Translations under genes and position numbers: made by a program
NCBI GenBank assembly: GCA_965214875.1
Contig: OZ243980.1
Coordinates: 2,542,001-2,606,000 of the forward strand
Origin: CBDAUN01 sp965214875
GTDB lineage: Bacteria > Pseudomonadota > Gammaproteobacteria > Arenicellales > JAJDZL01
Direction of reading: 5' to 3'
DNA length: 64,000 nucleotides
Shown here: one piece after another, positions 17,942 through 25,715 of the stretch
Layout: each line of letters opens with the position of its first letter
Numbering within the stretch: the stretch's first letter is position 1
The notes under the pieces: model-generated
What the model was told of the DNA's origin: nothing
What the model saw: the letters and a program-made list of their open reading frames with translations, nothing else
Database searches by the model: none

Positions 17942-19474
17942 CTAAAAATCTGTATGCACGCCGCCTTGCGCAATCCTCCGATCGACAAATGCGTCCAATC
18001 GCTCGCGCAAATCCGGCTCTATATGCGGAACTTTGTATTCGGCTAGCACCTGCTTGTAGAGCCGGTTGGCGCGCTCCATCGTCTGAGGGCTGCCGGCTTC
18101 AGACCAGGTTTCATAGTTTCGCCAGTCCGATAGCAGCGGTTCGTAGAATGCGCTGCGGTAGCGGTCCTGGGTATGCCGGGTGCCAAAAAAGTGTCCGCCA
18201 TGCCCGGCTTCCCGGATCGAATCGATGCCAATCGTCTCATCATCAATCTCCATCGGACGCATGTACTGCGCAATCATTTGAAGCAGGTCCGCATCCAGCA
18301 CGAACTTCTCAAACGAAGCGGTAAGCCCGCCCTCCAGCCACCCTGCTCCATGCAAGATCACATGGGCATGACCATTGATAGCGCCCCACAGCGAGAAGAC
18401 CGATTCATAGGCCGCTTGCGCGTCGACGCAGTTTGATGCATTGGTGTTTGAAGACCGAAACGGAAGCTTGTAGCGTCGCGCCATCTGGCCGCTAGCCAGG
18501 GCCGCTTTCATGTATTCGGGGGTGCCGAACGCGGGCGCTCCAGAGCGCATGTCCACATTTGAAGTAAATCCGCCGTATACAAAAGGGGCGCCGGGCCGCG
18601 CAGTCTGAGAAATTGCAAGCCCGCTTAGCACCTCAGCATTCTGCTGCACGATTGCACCGGCCAAGGTAACCGGAGCCATTGCGCCAGCTAGCGTAAACGG
18701 AGTCAGCATGACGACTTGATTGCGCTTGGACATGTCTATGATGCCCTGCGTCATGTTGCGGTCCAGCCGCAACGGAGAGTTCGAGTTGACAACCGTGAGC
18801 AGACTCGGCTCACGCTCGAGCTGTTCGTCGTCGATGCCGCGCGCCAATTTGACAATTTCCAAAGCATCTTGAATATGCTTACTACTGAGCGAGTAGGCAT
18901 GAAACACCTTGTCGGTCAGCGTTGCAAAATCGCGCAAGCACTCGAGATGACGAACTGCGACCGGAATGTCGGTCGGCTCGACCGGATAGCCGCCCATCAG
19001 ATGGATGATGTTCAAATGCTGAGCAAGCCTCAGAAAGTTGCGATAGTCCTTTTGGTTGCCGGCACGTCTGCCGTCGTCGATGTCGGATGCATTTGGCGGA
19101 CTGCCAACGGTGGCGAAGTTGATCCGCTGCGTACCGATTTCAAGATTGTTTGCAGGATTTCTAGCATGCACCGTGAAGGAGGGACGGACAGTCGTCAAGC
19201 AATGCTCTATCAGTCCTCGGTCGATAAATATCTTTGATCCATCGCGGCATGCCGCCCCGCCTGTCTGCACCAGCAGGTCGCGAGCCTGCGCAAGCAGCAC
19301 CTCCACGCCCACCTGCTCAAGCACGTCCAAAGAAGCCTCATGTATCCTTTCTACGTCAATATCGGCAACCACCTCGAGTGGCGCGAATCGATTATCGACT
19401 TTGACTTTCTCCATCTGCGCAACGACTGCAGCGGCCGCGCAGTCAGGCGATGTGCGGCTTCTTCCTCTTCGCAT
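17942..19474 (-). CDS. Non-pyrrolysine MttB-family methyltransferase
   Basis: A 510-aa member of the trimethylamine methyltransferase superfamily (COG5598). These enzymes pass a methyl group from quaternary or tertiary amines to a corrinoid protein; members without pyrrolysine, as here (no internal TAG), include glycine-betaine and other betaine demethylases. Visible segments: ATVGSPPNASDID, LMGGYPVEPTDIPVAVRHLE, PFVYGGFTSNVDMRSGAPAFG, GHGGHFFGTRHTQDRYRSAFYEP. No corrinoid protein or reductive activator is adjacent, so the methyl acceptor is unclear. The MFS gene 24 bases upstream on the same strand may import the substrate. B12 dependence would agree with other B12-linked genes in the window. 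Confidence 0.85.
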   Translation of the reverse strand: MRRGRSRTSPDCAAAAVVAQMEKVKVDNRFAPLEVVADIDVERIHEASLDVLEQVGVEVLLAQARDLLVQTGGAACRDGSKIFIDRGLIEHCLTTVRPSFTVHARNPANNLEIGTQRINFATVGSPPNASDIDDGRRAGNQKDYRNFLRLAQHLNIIHLMGGYPVEPTDIPVAVRHLECLRDFATLTDKVFHAYSLSSKHIQDALEIVKLARGIDDEQLEREPSLLTVVNSNSPLRLDRNMTQGIIDMSKRNQVVMLTPFTLAGAMAPVTLAGAIVQQNAEVLSGLAISQTARPGAPFVYGGFTSNVDMRSGAPAFGTPEYMKAALASGQMARRYKLPFRSSNTNASNCVDAQAAYESVFSLWGAINGHAHVILHGAGWLEGGLTASFEKFVLDADLLQMIAQYMRPMEIDDETIGIDSIREAGHGGHFFGTRHTQDRYRSAFYEPLLSDWRNYETWSEAGSPQTMERANRLYKQVLAEYKVPHIEPDLRERLDAFVDRRIAQGGVHTDF

Positions 19475-19498
19475 TGCACGTTGCCTTTCGATTGATTC

Positions 19499-20758
19499 TC
19501 AGCCCGCTCGAGGATGAGAATCAGGTTTGACAAAGTAAAGCATGATCCCTCCGATCGCGAATAGCACAATCACAGAGAGTATAGACACTCTGTGGCCGAA
19601 CCAGACGGCCGCAAGTCCCACTAGCACGGGGCCGAAAACCGCCGCCGCCTTGCCAATCATATTGAAAATTCCGAAATACTGCCCGACCTGATGCTGCGGA
19701 ACCATCTGAGCATACAGCGATCTGCTAAGCGCCTGAACTCCGCCCTGAACCAGACCGACCATGACCGCCAAAATGTAGAACTGCGCGCCTGAGGTGATCG
19801 AATAGGCCCAGACCGCAACCGCAATATAGACAAAAATGCCGCAATAGATGCCAAACTTCGGACCATAGCGCTGTCCTACCCAGCCGAATCCGAGTGCCGC
19901 AGGGAAGCCGACAAACTGCACAACCAGCAAGGCACCAATTAAATCATTGCGATCGAGGCCGATCGCCAAGCCATAATCGACCGCCATTCGAAACACGGTT
20001 CCAACCCCGTCGATATAAAACCAGTATGCGAGCAGAAAAAGCAAAATCGTCCTCTTGCCGCTGAGCAGTCGCAACGTTTCAACAACTTCGCTTAGGCCTG
20101 AAGCGATCACCCCCTTGCCAGTTGCCTTCGGTTTCGGAGCATCTTCAACAAACAAGAAAATAGGAATCGAAAAAATTGCCCACCATGCCGCAACCGTCAC
20201 GAAGCTGACACGAAGAGCTTCGCTTGCATCAGTAAAGCCGAACATCGCTGGATTGACCACCATCAGCACATTAAGTAGAAACAAAATGCCGCCTCCAAGA
20301 TAGCCAAGCGCATAGCCCGCGCACGATGTCATGTGTATGCGCTCCTTAGTCGGAGCGACATTGATCAGCAACGCGTCATAGAAGACATTGCCGCCGGCGA
20401 ATCCGATCGAAGCAAGCACAAAAAGCGTCAATGCGAAGGCCCAATCGCCGCGGCTTACGATGTATAGGCATGCCGTCGAAACAACTCCTATGAATGCAAA
20501 CACCGCGAGCAGCTTTTTTTTCGCGCCCGCGCAGTCGGATATGGCTCCGAGAATCGGACCTAGCACAATGATCAGCACGCTGGTGATCGAAGTTGCAACC
20601 CCAAGACGCAACGTGGTCATTGCCGGCTCTTCTCCAATTGACCAGTACTCGCGAAGGAAGATCGGGAAAAAGCCTGCCACCACAGTGGTCGCAAACGCTG
20701 AATTCGCCCAGTCGTAGATCGCCCAGGAAAACGTCTTGCGCTCAAAAATGCTTCGCAT
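19499..20758 (-). CDS. MFS transporter, UMF1 (Atg22-like) family
   Basis: A 419-aa carrier with about 12 transmembrane helices. The opening TFSWAIYDWANSAFATTV is the signature of the UMF1 family. It is cotranscribed with the methyltransferase gene 24 bases downstream, which suggests uptake or export of a methylated compound; this is context only. Loop motifs ISDCAGAKKK and the tail SRSLYAQMVPQHQVGQYFG are typical of the family. Confidence 0.85.
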   Translation of the reverse strand: MRSIFERKTFSWAIYDWANSAFATTVVAGFFPIFLREYWSIGEEPAMTTLRLGVATSITSVLIIVLGPILGAISDCAGAKKKLLAVFAFIGVVSTACLYIVSRGDWAFALTLFVLASIGFAGGNVFYDALLINVAPTKERIHMTSCAGYALGYLGGGILFLLNVLMVVNPAMFGFTDASEALRVSFVTVAAWWAIFSIPIFLFVEDAPKPKATGKGVIASGLSEVVETLRLLSGKRTILLFLLAYWFYIDGVGTVFRMAVDYGLAIGLDRNDLIGALLVVQFVGFPAALGFGWVGQRYGPKFGIYCGIFVYIAVAVWAYSITSGAQFYILAVMVGLVQGGVQALSRSLYAQMVPQHQVGQYFGIFNMIGKAAAVFGPVLVGLAAVWFGHRVSILSVIVLFAIGGIMLYFVKPDSHPRAG

Positions 20759-20888
20759 GCTATTTGTCTTATATTTGCCTTGACTTCAACAAACCGCTCT
20801 AGGCGCTGATTTACGCCGCGCAAACGGCCAAGTCATTCAAATTCACTACCCTAGTCATGCAAATCTGGGTTCAGATACATGTGAGACC

Positions 20889-20933
20889 GCCCGCCTCCTC
20901 CCGAAGGACGTAGTCCGAAGGGAGGAGGCGGGC
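20889..20933 (+). repeat. Hairpin in the IS leader, copy 1
   Basis: GCCCGCCTCCTCCC (20889-20902) pairs perfectly with 20920-20933, a 14-bp stem. Inside it, GGAC-GTA-GTCC forms a second small hairpin separated by GAA on each side. It lies between the left end and the transposase start and is followed by CGCGCGAAAATTTTTC. The same structure in copy 2 (35563-35607) has two compensated base changes. A block to read-through transcription into the transposase is the usual role of such structures. Confidence 0.8.
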
Positions 20934-21002
20934 GCGCGAAAATTTTTCAGGTAGCATAGTGCTTCACACAAATCCAACAGCCGAAAGGCGGGAGATAGCG
21001 CT

Positions 21003-22021
21003 ATGCAAATCAAATATCCGCACCGCAAATTTTATCGTCTCGACGCGATCCGCGACGAACTTTCGCCGCAGGCCGCCGAGCGCTTCGACAATCTCGCGCT
21101 GTTCGACCAGCTTCGCCTCGAGGGCGCGACCGAAGCGACCGCCCTGAAGGCGATCGGCTGCTCCCGGGCCACGCCCTGCCGCTGGAAGCGGCGCCTGCGC
21201 GAGCAGGGCGTCCGCGCCCTGGCCGACCGCTGCCGCCGCCCGCATCGGGTGCGGCGGCGCCAGTGGACCGCCGCCGAGCTCGAGCTGGTGCGCCAGGCGC
21301 GGCATCGCTTTCCGCTGTGGGGGCGCGCCAAGATCCGCGCCGTGCTGGCGCGCGAGCGCGGCTTCGCGCCCAGCGAGTCCGCCACCGGGCGCATGATCGC
21401 CCGCCTGGTGCGCACCGGCCAGGCCGAGCCGGTCGCGTTCTACTACGGGCGAACAAAGCCCAAGCGGCGGCGCAAGTTCGACCGCCACGCCAAGCGCTGG
21501 CGCTACGGCACCCGCGGGCGAAAGCCCGGCCAGATGGTGCAGATCGACCACATGAGCGTCGCCATCGAGGCCGGCTTCTGCGTCAAGGAATTCAAGGCGG
21601 TGTGCCCGGTCTCCAAGCTGTGCTACATGCGCGCCTATTCGCGCGCCACCGCCGCCTGCGCCTCGAAGTTCCTGGACCACCTGATCCGCCAGGCGCCGTT
21701 CGATATCGAGTCGGTGCAGGTCGATGGCGGCAGCGAGTTCATGGCCGAGTTCGAGACCGCCTGCCAGCAGCGCGGCATCGCCCTGTTCGTGCTGCCGCCC
21801 AGAAGCCCCAAATACAATGGCTGCGTCGAGCGCGCCAACGCGGTCAGCCGCTACGAGTTCCACCAGTTCTACGCCGGCGAGCTCAGCGTCGGCGCCCTGA
21901 ACGTCGAGCTGGCCGAATTCGAGCGCTCTGCAACGCCTATCGCCCGCATCAGGCGCTCGGGCAAACAACGCCCATGCAGGCGTATAATGAAAACTTCAAC
22001 CAAAGCGCGCTTGCCGCCTGA
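21003..22021 (+). pseudogene. IS481-like DDE transposase with a late frameshift
   Basis: Helix-turn-helix region at the N-terminus (EATALKAIGCSRATPCRWKRR, about residues 43-63), then an rve-type catalytic core with D182 (QIDHMSV), D241 (VDGGSEF) and E276 (NGCVERAN), a D-D-35-E spacing. Near 21925 GAGCGCTCTGC lacks one C compared with GAGCGCCTCTGC in copy 2, which shifts the last 30 codons; in the restored frame the protein ends FNQSALAA at 22021 (339 aa), the same end as in copies 2 and 3. All catalytic residues lie before the shift, so the 345-aa frameshifted product (ending 22040) might still work in part. Confidence 0.85.
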
Positions 22022-22054
22022 AAAGTCTCATATGTATTGAACCAGTACAGATTT

Positions 22055-22083
22055 TTGCCAATGCATCGCAATATTGCTATCAT
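22055..22083 (+). promoter_or_regulatory. Candidate sigma-70 promoter for the ammonium transporter gene
   Basis: TTGCCA and TATCAT are separated by 17 bases, 71 bases before the amtB start and just outside the IS right end (22049). Sequence match only; no sigma-54 site (TGGCAC-N5-TTGCA) was found, although many amtB genes use one. Confidence 0.4.
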
Positions 22084-22102
22084 TCGTGCGATTTCATCAT
22101 TA

Positions 22103-22122
22103 TGTCCTTTCTAAAAAGGACA
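22103..22122 (+). promoter_or_regulatory. Perfect inverted repeat in the amtB leader
   Basis: TGTCCTTT and AAAGGACA flank the four bases CTAA. It lies between the candidate promoter and the amtB start, so it may be an operator or a 5' leader hairpin. No regulator gene is nearby to assign it to. Confidence 0.4.
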
Positions 22123-22153
22123 ATAGATTAAAATTATGACTGAGCCGTAAATT

Positions 22154-23500
22154 ATGCAACATCCATCAACTATCGTTTTGACTACCGCGCCATTGAAAAC
22201 GGCGTTTGCCATTGCCGCATTGCTTTTTGCTCCGGCGGCAAGCGCTTCTGTTGGCGATGAGGTCGGATTTATTCTGAACACCTACTCCTTTCTGATCTGG
22301 GGCGCGCTAGTGATGTGGATGTGCGCCGGCTTCACAATGCTTGAAGCCGGTTCGGTCCGAACGAAAAATGCATCGGTGATCTGCCTGAAGAACATCGGCC
22401 TTTTTTCGATTGCCGGTCTGGCCTACTTTGTTCTTGGCTACAACTTGATGTATGTCGATGTAAGCGGCTGGATTGGCAGCTTCTCCTTCGGGTATTCCTC
22501 ATCTGCTGAGGAGTTGGCGCTGATTTCGGGCAACGAAGAGGCGCTCGCATCAGTTGCAAGCAAATCCTATTCGACCATGTCGGACTGGTTCTTCCAGATG
22601 GTCTTTGTCGCCACCACCGCATCCATCGTATCTGGAACCATCGCCGAACGAATCAAGTTATGGTCATTTTTCGCCTTCATCGCCATTTTGACGGCAATCA
22701 TCTACCCGATAGTCGGATCATGGACCTGGGGTGGCGGATGGCTGAGCGAAATGGGATTTTCAGATTTTGCCGGCTCAACAATCGTTCACTCGACTGGCGG
22801 CTGGGCGGCGCTCGCCGGCGCTATCATCGTGGGGGCGCGAAAGGGGAAATTCCGAGAAGACGGCACAGTGAAGTCCACTCCGCCGTCCAACATTCCGGCG
22901 GTGACGCTTGGGGTATTCATTCTGTGGCTTGGCTGGTTCGGTTTCAACGGCGGCTCAGTGCTCGCACTCGGCAGCGCCGCTGATGCGGTCACAATGAGCA
23001 TCGTAATCGTCAATACTACACTCGCAGCTGCAGCTGGCGTCATGATAGCCATGAGCGTATCGCGCCCGCTGCTCGGGCGAGTGGACCTGCTAAGCGTTCT
23101 AAACGGTGCAATCGCTGGACTCGTCGCGATCACCGCAGCCCCCGACGTAACCAGCCATGTGTGGGCAATTTTTGTCGGCGGGGTCGGCGGGTTTATCTGC
23201 GTGGCCGGCATGAAAGCCATGGAAATGCTGAAAGTCGACGATGTCGTTGGAGCCGTTTCAGCTCATCTGTTCGCAGGCATCTGGGGAACTCTGGTAGCAG
23301 GCGACAACTTTCTTGTACAATTGACTGGAGTTGCTTCAGTCGGCGTATTCGTTTTTGGCTCGTCGCTAGCAATCTGGTTCATTTTAGCCAAGACGATCGG
23401 TGTACGCATCAGCCCGCAAGTCGAAGATCTCGGGCAAGATGTCGCCGAACTAAAAATCGAGGCGTATCCCGAATTTATGATCATGCCGGAAGATGATTAA
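22154..23500 (+). CDS. amtB: Ammonium transporter (Amt family)
   Basis: A 448-aa inner-membrane ammonium channel with a signal peptide (cut near APAASAS) and about 11 helices. Family marks: WGALVMWMCAGFTMLEAG, TASIVSGTIAER, the first pore histidine in IVHSTGGWAAL, FILWLGWFGFNGGS, and the second in VSAHLFAGIWG. The segment around the second histidine (SAHLFAGIWG) departs from the common GVHGVGG form, as in some marine Amt proteins. No glnK is next to it, which is unusual for an amtB. It lies directly downstream of IS copy 1, with a STAS gene 78 bases after it. Confidence 0.93.
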   Translation: MQHPSTIVLTTAPLKTAFAIAALLFAPAASASVGDEVGFILNTYSFLIWGALVMWMCAGFTMLEAGSVRTKNASVICLKNIGLFSIAGLAYFVLGYNLMYVDVSGWIGSFSFGYSSSAEELALISGNEEALASVASKSYSTMSDWFFQMVFVATTASIVSGTIAERIKLWSFFAFIAILTAIIYPIVGSWTWGGGWLSEMGFSDFAGSTIVHSTGGWAALAGAIIVGARKGKFREDGTVKSTPPSNIPAVTLGVFILWLGWFGFNGGSVLALGSAADAVTMSIVIVNTTLAAAAGVMIAMSVSRPLLGRVDLLSVLNGAIAGLVAITAAPDVTSHVWAIFVGGVGGFICVAGMKAMEMLKVDDVVGAVSAHLFAGIWGTLVAGDNFLVQLTGVASVGVFVFGSSLAIWFILAKTIGVRISPQVEDLGQDVAELKIEAYPEFMIMPEDD

Positions 23501-23578
23501 ACACGATTAGTGTTAAAATAGCGATTTGTGGAGTAATGAACTATCTTTAACAATCCGAAATAGCAAGGTTCAAAATCT

Positions 23579-23920
23579 ATGGAACTCAAAACAGAATATG
23601 ATGGCGATTTGATGATCGTAACCCCCGCCGGAAGAATTGACGGCAGCAATGCCTTCGATTTCCAAACAGCCATCGACACTGCCATGGCAGACCACGATGC
23701 GGGAGTCATCATGGACTTAAGTGAATTGACCTATATCAGCAGTGCCGGTCTACGGGTAATTTTGTTGCTTGCGAAGAAGATTAAAGGGCAAAGCACAAGT
23801 CTGGTCTTGTGTTCGCTCGCCGCTTCGATTATGGACGTATTCGAAATCAGCGGGTTCGGCAAAATCATACCGATCCATCAAACAAGAGCAGAAGCGATAT
23901 CTTCGATCGCTACTGCTTAG
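23579..23920 (+). CDS. STAS-domain anti-sigma factor antagonist
   Basis: A 113-aa single STAS domain. The phosphorylatable serine is in the motif YISSAGLRV (about residues 57-65), and the N-terminal strands (LMIVTPAGRIDGSNA) are typical of SpoIIAA/RsbV/HsbA proteins. Such proteins switch partners by phosphorylation. The matching kinase and phosphatase domains are both on the receptor encoded at 25716-28262 on the other strand. It may be cotranscribed with amtB (78 bases apart) or have its own promoter. The downstream partner released by this switch (sigma factor, diguanylate cyclase or transporter) is not in the window. Confidence 0.9.
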   Translation: MELKTEYDGDLMIVTPAGRIDGSNAFDFQTAIDTAMADHDAGVIMDLSELTYISSAGLRVILLLAKKIKGQSTSLVLCSLAASIMDVFEISGFGKIIPIHQTRAEAISSIATA

Positions 23921-23967
23921 TCGAATCACGATTGAGCTTTTGCCGCAAGGCATCAGCTCAGTCGTTG

Positions 23968-24579
23968 TTAGTCGCATTCCGCTTTTTTTTCAGGCGCAGG
24001 CAGATTCAGAAGTTCTGTGTGCACGGCTTCGAATCGTGCTAGATTGCGCAAAGTCAATCTAGCCAATCCTCCGTTGGGAAAATTGCCGGCATTGTCTAGG
24101 CCTGCGCTTTCTAGCAATACCCGCGCAACCCCGCGACTGCTGACAAGCAATGGCCAGTGCGCGCACAGCGGCAAGAGATCATTCTGAAAACCAGCCATGA
24201 TGCGTTGTCGAAAAGACTCTTTGCTCTCGCCACCAGGTGGCGTTTCGCCTGCGCTCAACCGCACGTTCGTGTCTTTGCTGCATTGATCATTCCACTCGCC
24301 GAGACTCCGCTCGACGAGGCTCGGTATCAGCCGAAGTTCTACACCTCCCATTCGTTCTGAAATCAAACGAGCCGTATTCTCTGTTCGCATCAGCGGTGCC
24401 GCTAGAATCAGACTGGGCTTGATGCCGAACTCAGCCATTATGCGATAGGCCGACTCGGCCTGCTTGATTCCCACTTCAGTCAAAGGCGGGTTGCGGTCAC
24501 CTCCAGAACTGACCTTAAGCGCGTTGGAGGTCGTTTGCCCATGCCGCAAAAATATGAATCCGGCAGCGGCTTCAGGCAT
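23968..24579 (-). CDS. Histidine phosphatase family protein
   Basis: A 203-aa phosphoglycerate-mutase-like phosphatase. The catalytic RHGQT lies near residues 12-16, with NPPLTEVGIKQAE, APLMRTENTARLI and VERSLGEW as supporting motifs. The expected second histidine region reads LLVSSRGVARVLL: the usual SHG is SRG, so the second catalytic histidine appears replaced by arginine, which could lower or change activity. ATG 24579 overlaps the hydrolase stop by eight bases, so translation is coupled. It is the last gene of the sensor operon. Confidence 0.82.
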   Translation of the reverse strand: MPEAAAGFIFLRHGQTTSNALKVSSGGDRNPPLTEVGIKQAESAYRIMAEFGIKPSLILAAPLMRTENTARLISERMGGVELRLIPSLVERSLGEWNDQCSKDTNVRLSAGETPPGGESKESFRQRIMAGFQNDLLPLCAHWPLLVSSRGVARVLLESAGLDNAGNFPNGGLARLTLRNLARFEAVHTELLNLPAPEKKAECD

Positions 24580-25693
24580 CGGGGTATAGCACTCTTTTGG
24601 TTTGCCTGGCCACGTCAAAATTCTGACTTCTTTCAAAACTGGCAGGATCTTCATGCCAGCGAACAATCATGCGATTCAGTCTCGCGAATGAAAGCGACGG
24701 GGTGTGTCCTGTTTTCGCAATGTGAATGACCGAGCTTGAAGGTCGCTTGTCAAACATTCGATCAATCGTATCTTGCGAGGTCGCATCGCTTTGCTCACCA
24801 TGCAGCAGCAGCGTAGGGCAGCCAATGAGCGACCATTCGGACCACAAGTCAAGATCATTTACCGCACTTGCACGATAGGCAAGCATTGCGCGAAGATCAT
24901 GCCGGTAGACGCGCGCCTGCTCTGATTCAGACCATTGCGTCTTGTAGTGCGCATTGCGCAGCAAAACCGCATCAAACGCCGGCCCCACATGCTTTGCCGA
25001 TGCGCCAGTGCGGCGAAACATTTCAGACGGAGAGTGAAACGCATAATGCCGCGCAACAGCTCTCGCACGTCTTCGACGCCGTGTCGCGGGTATGTAAGGT
25101 CCGCTATCATTGAGTATCAGCGACTTCACCATATCCGGGCGCGCGGCGGCAAAGCGAATCGCAATGGCCGCTCCGAGCGATGAACCTAAAACGCTGAATT
25201 GATCCAGTTTCAAGTGGGCGGCAAATTGCGCCAGCTGCTCGGCATAGCATTCTAGCGTATAGTCTGAAAGTTCAGCAAGCCAGCCGCTCTCGCCTCGACC
25301 AGCAAGATCAAGCGCTATCAGCCTTAGCTCCGGTTTGGCGTCAACAGCGAAGAAATCAAACCGCTGCTTTACGTTGGTCAGCCCTCCGATCGCAATGGCA
25401 GGCTCGCCGCTACCACCCGCATCAGAATATGAAAGCCGGACCGAATAAGGCTTTCCAACTCCAAATTCGACATCCTGAAGCCGCGTTGGATGAACGTACT
25501 CGAAATGATCAAGCACGGGCCAGGCGGGCGCGCCCTCTCCTTGATTGATGGCTTCGATAAGGAGATCATAGTCGGTCCAAGTCAGATCCTGAACCGAATC
25601 AGCTTCAAGCCCGCGATAGCATGCTTGCAACCGTTCCTCAGCACAGTGTGCCGATGAAAATTCCTTCCCCCTTTGCAAAAGTGCGCTATTCAA
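24572..25693 (-). CDS. Alpha/beta hydrolase
   Basis: A 373-aa soluble alpha/beta-hydrolase with an N-terminal extension of about 90 residues. Nucleophile elbow LGSSLGAA, oxyanion region GGLTNVKQRFDFF, DLAGRGESGW after strand 4, LLLHGEQSD supplying the acid, and the catalytic His in KTGHTPSL. The start is a TTG at 25693, 22 bases after the stop of the receptor gene; no ATG lies in frame nearby, so the N-terminus is uncertain. It overlaps the phosphatase gene. Its place in a signalling operon suggests processing of a small ester or lactone, but this is inference. Confidence 0.78.
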   Translation of the reverse strand: MNSALLQRGKEFSSAHCAEERLQACYRGLEADSVQDLTWTDYDLLIEAINQGEGAPAWPVLDHFEYVHPTRLQDVEFGVGKPYSVRLSYSDAGGSGEPAIAIGGLTNVKQRFDFFAVDAKPELRLIALDLAGRGESGWLAELSDYTLECYAEQLAQFAAHLKLDQFSVLGSSLGAAIAIRFAAARPDMVKSLILNDSGPYIPATRRRRRARAVARHYAFHSPSEMFRRTGASAKHVGPAFDAVLLRNAHYKTQWSESEQARVYRHDLRAMLAYRASAVNDLDLWSEWSLIGCPTLLLHGEQSDATSQDTIDRMFDKRPSSSVIHIAKTGHTPSLSFARLNRMIVRWHEDPASFERSQNFDVARQTKRVLYPDA

Positions 25694-25715
25694 AAATGAA
25701 TCATCAACTCGCTGC

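Larger units (their letters stand above)
20862..22049 (+). mobile_element. IS481-like element, copy 1 (nearly intact)
   Basis: A 1188-bp insertion sequence with one transposase gene. Left end TCTGGGTTCAGATACATG and right end (reverse complement) TGTACTGGTTCAATACAT are related terminal inverted repeats; the best-preserved ends elsewhere read TGTCCGGGTTCAGATACATG. No target duplication is visible (TGCA at left, GATT at right). The first 140 bases contain a long hairpin before the transposase start. Three more copies are at 35536-36526, 38280-38674 and 41485-42257. Much more G+C-rich than the flanking genes. Confidence 0.85.

Noticed and set aside
20964..21968. Long open frame (334 codons) on the minus strand opposite the transposase
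   Set aside because: It mirrors the G+C-rich transposase gene, has a low-complexity product rich in Ala, Gly and Arg, and no ribosome site; the plus-strand gene has clear DDE motifs.
22025..22049. Target duplication of IS copy 1
   Set aside because: Flanking bases (TGCA and GATT) do not match under any one- or two-base shift of the ends.
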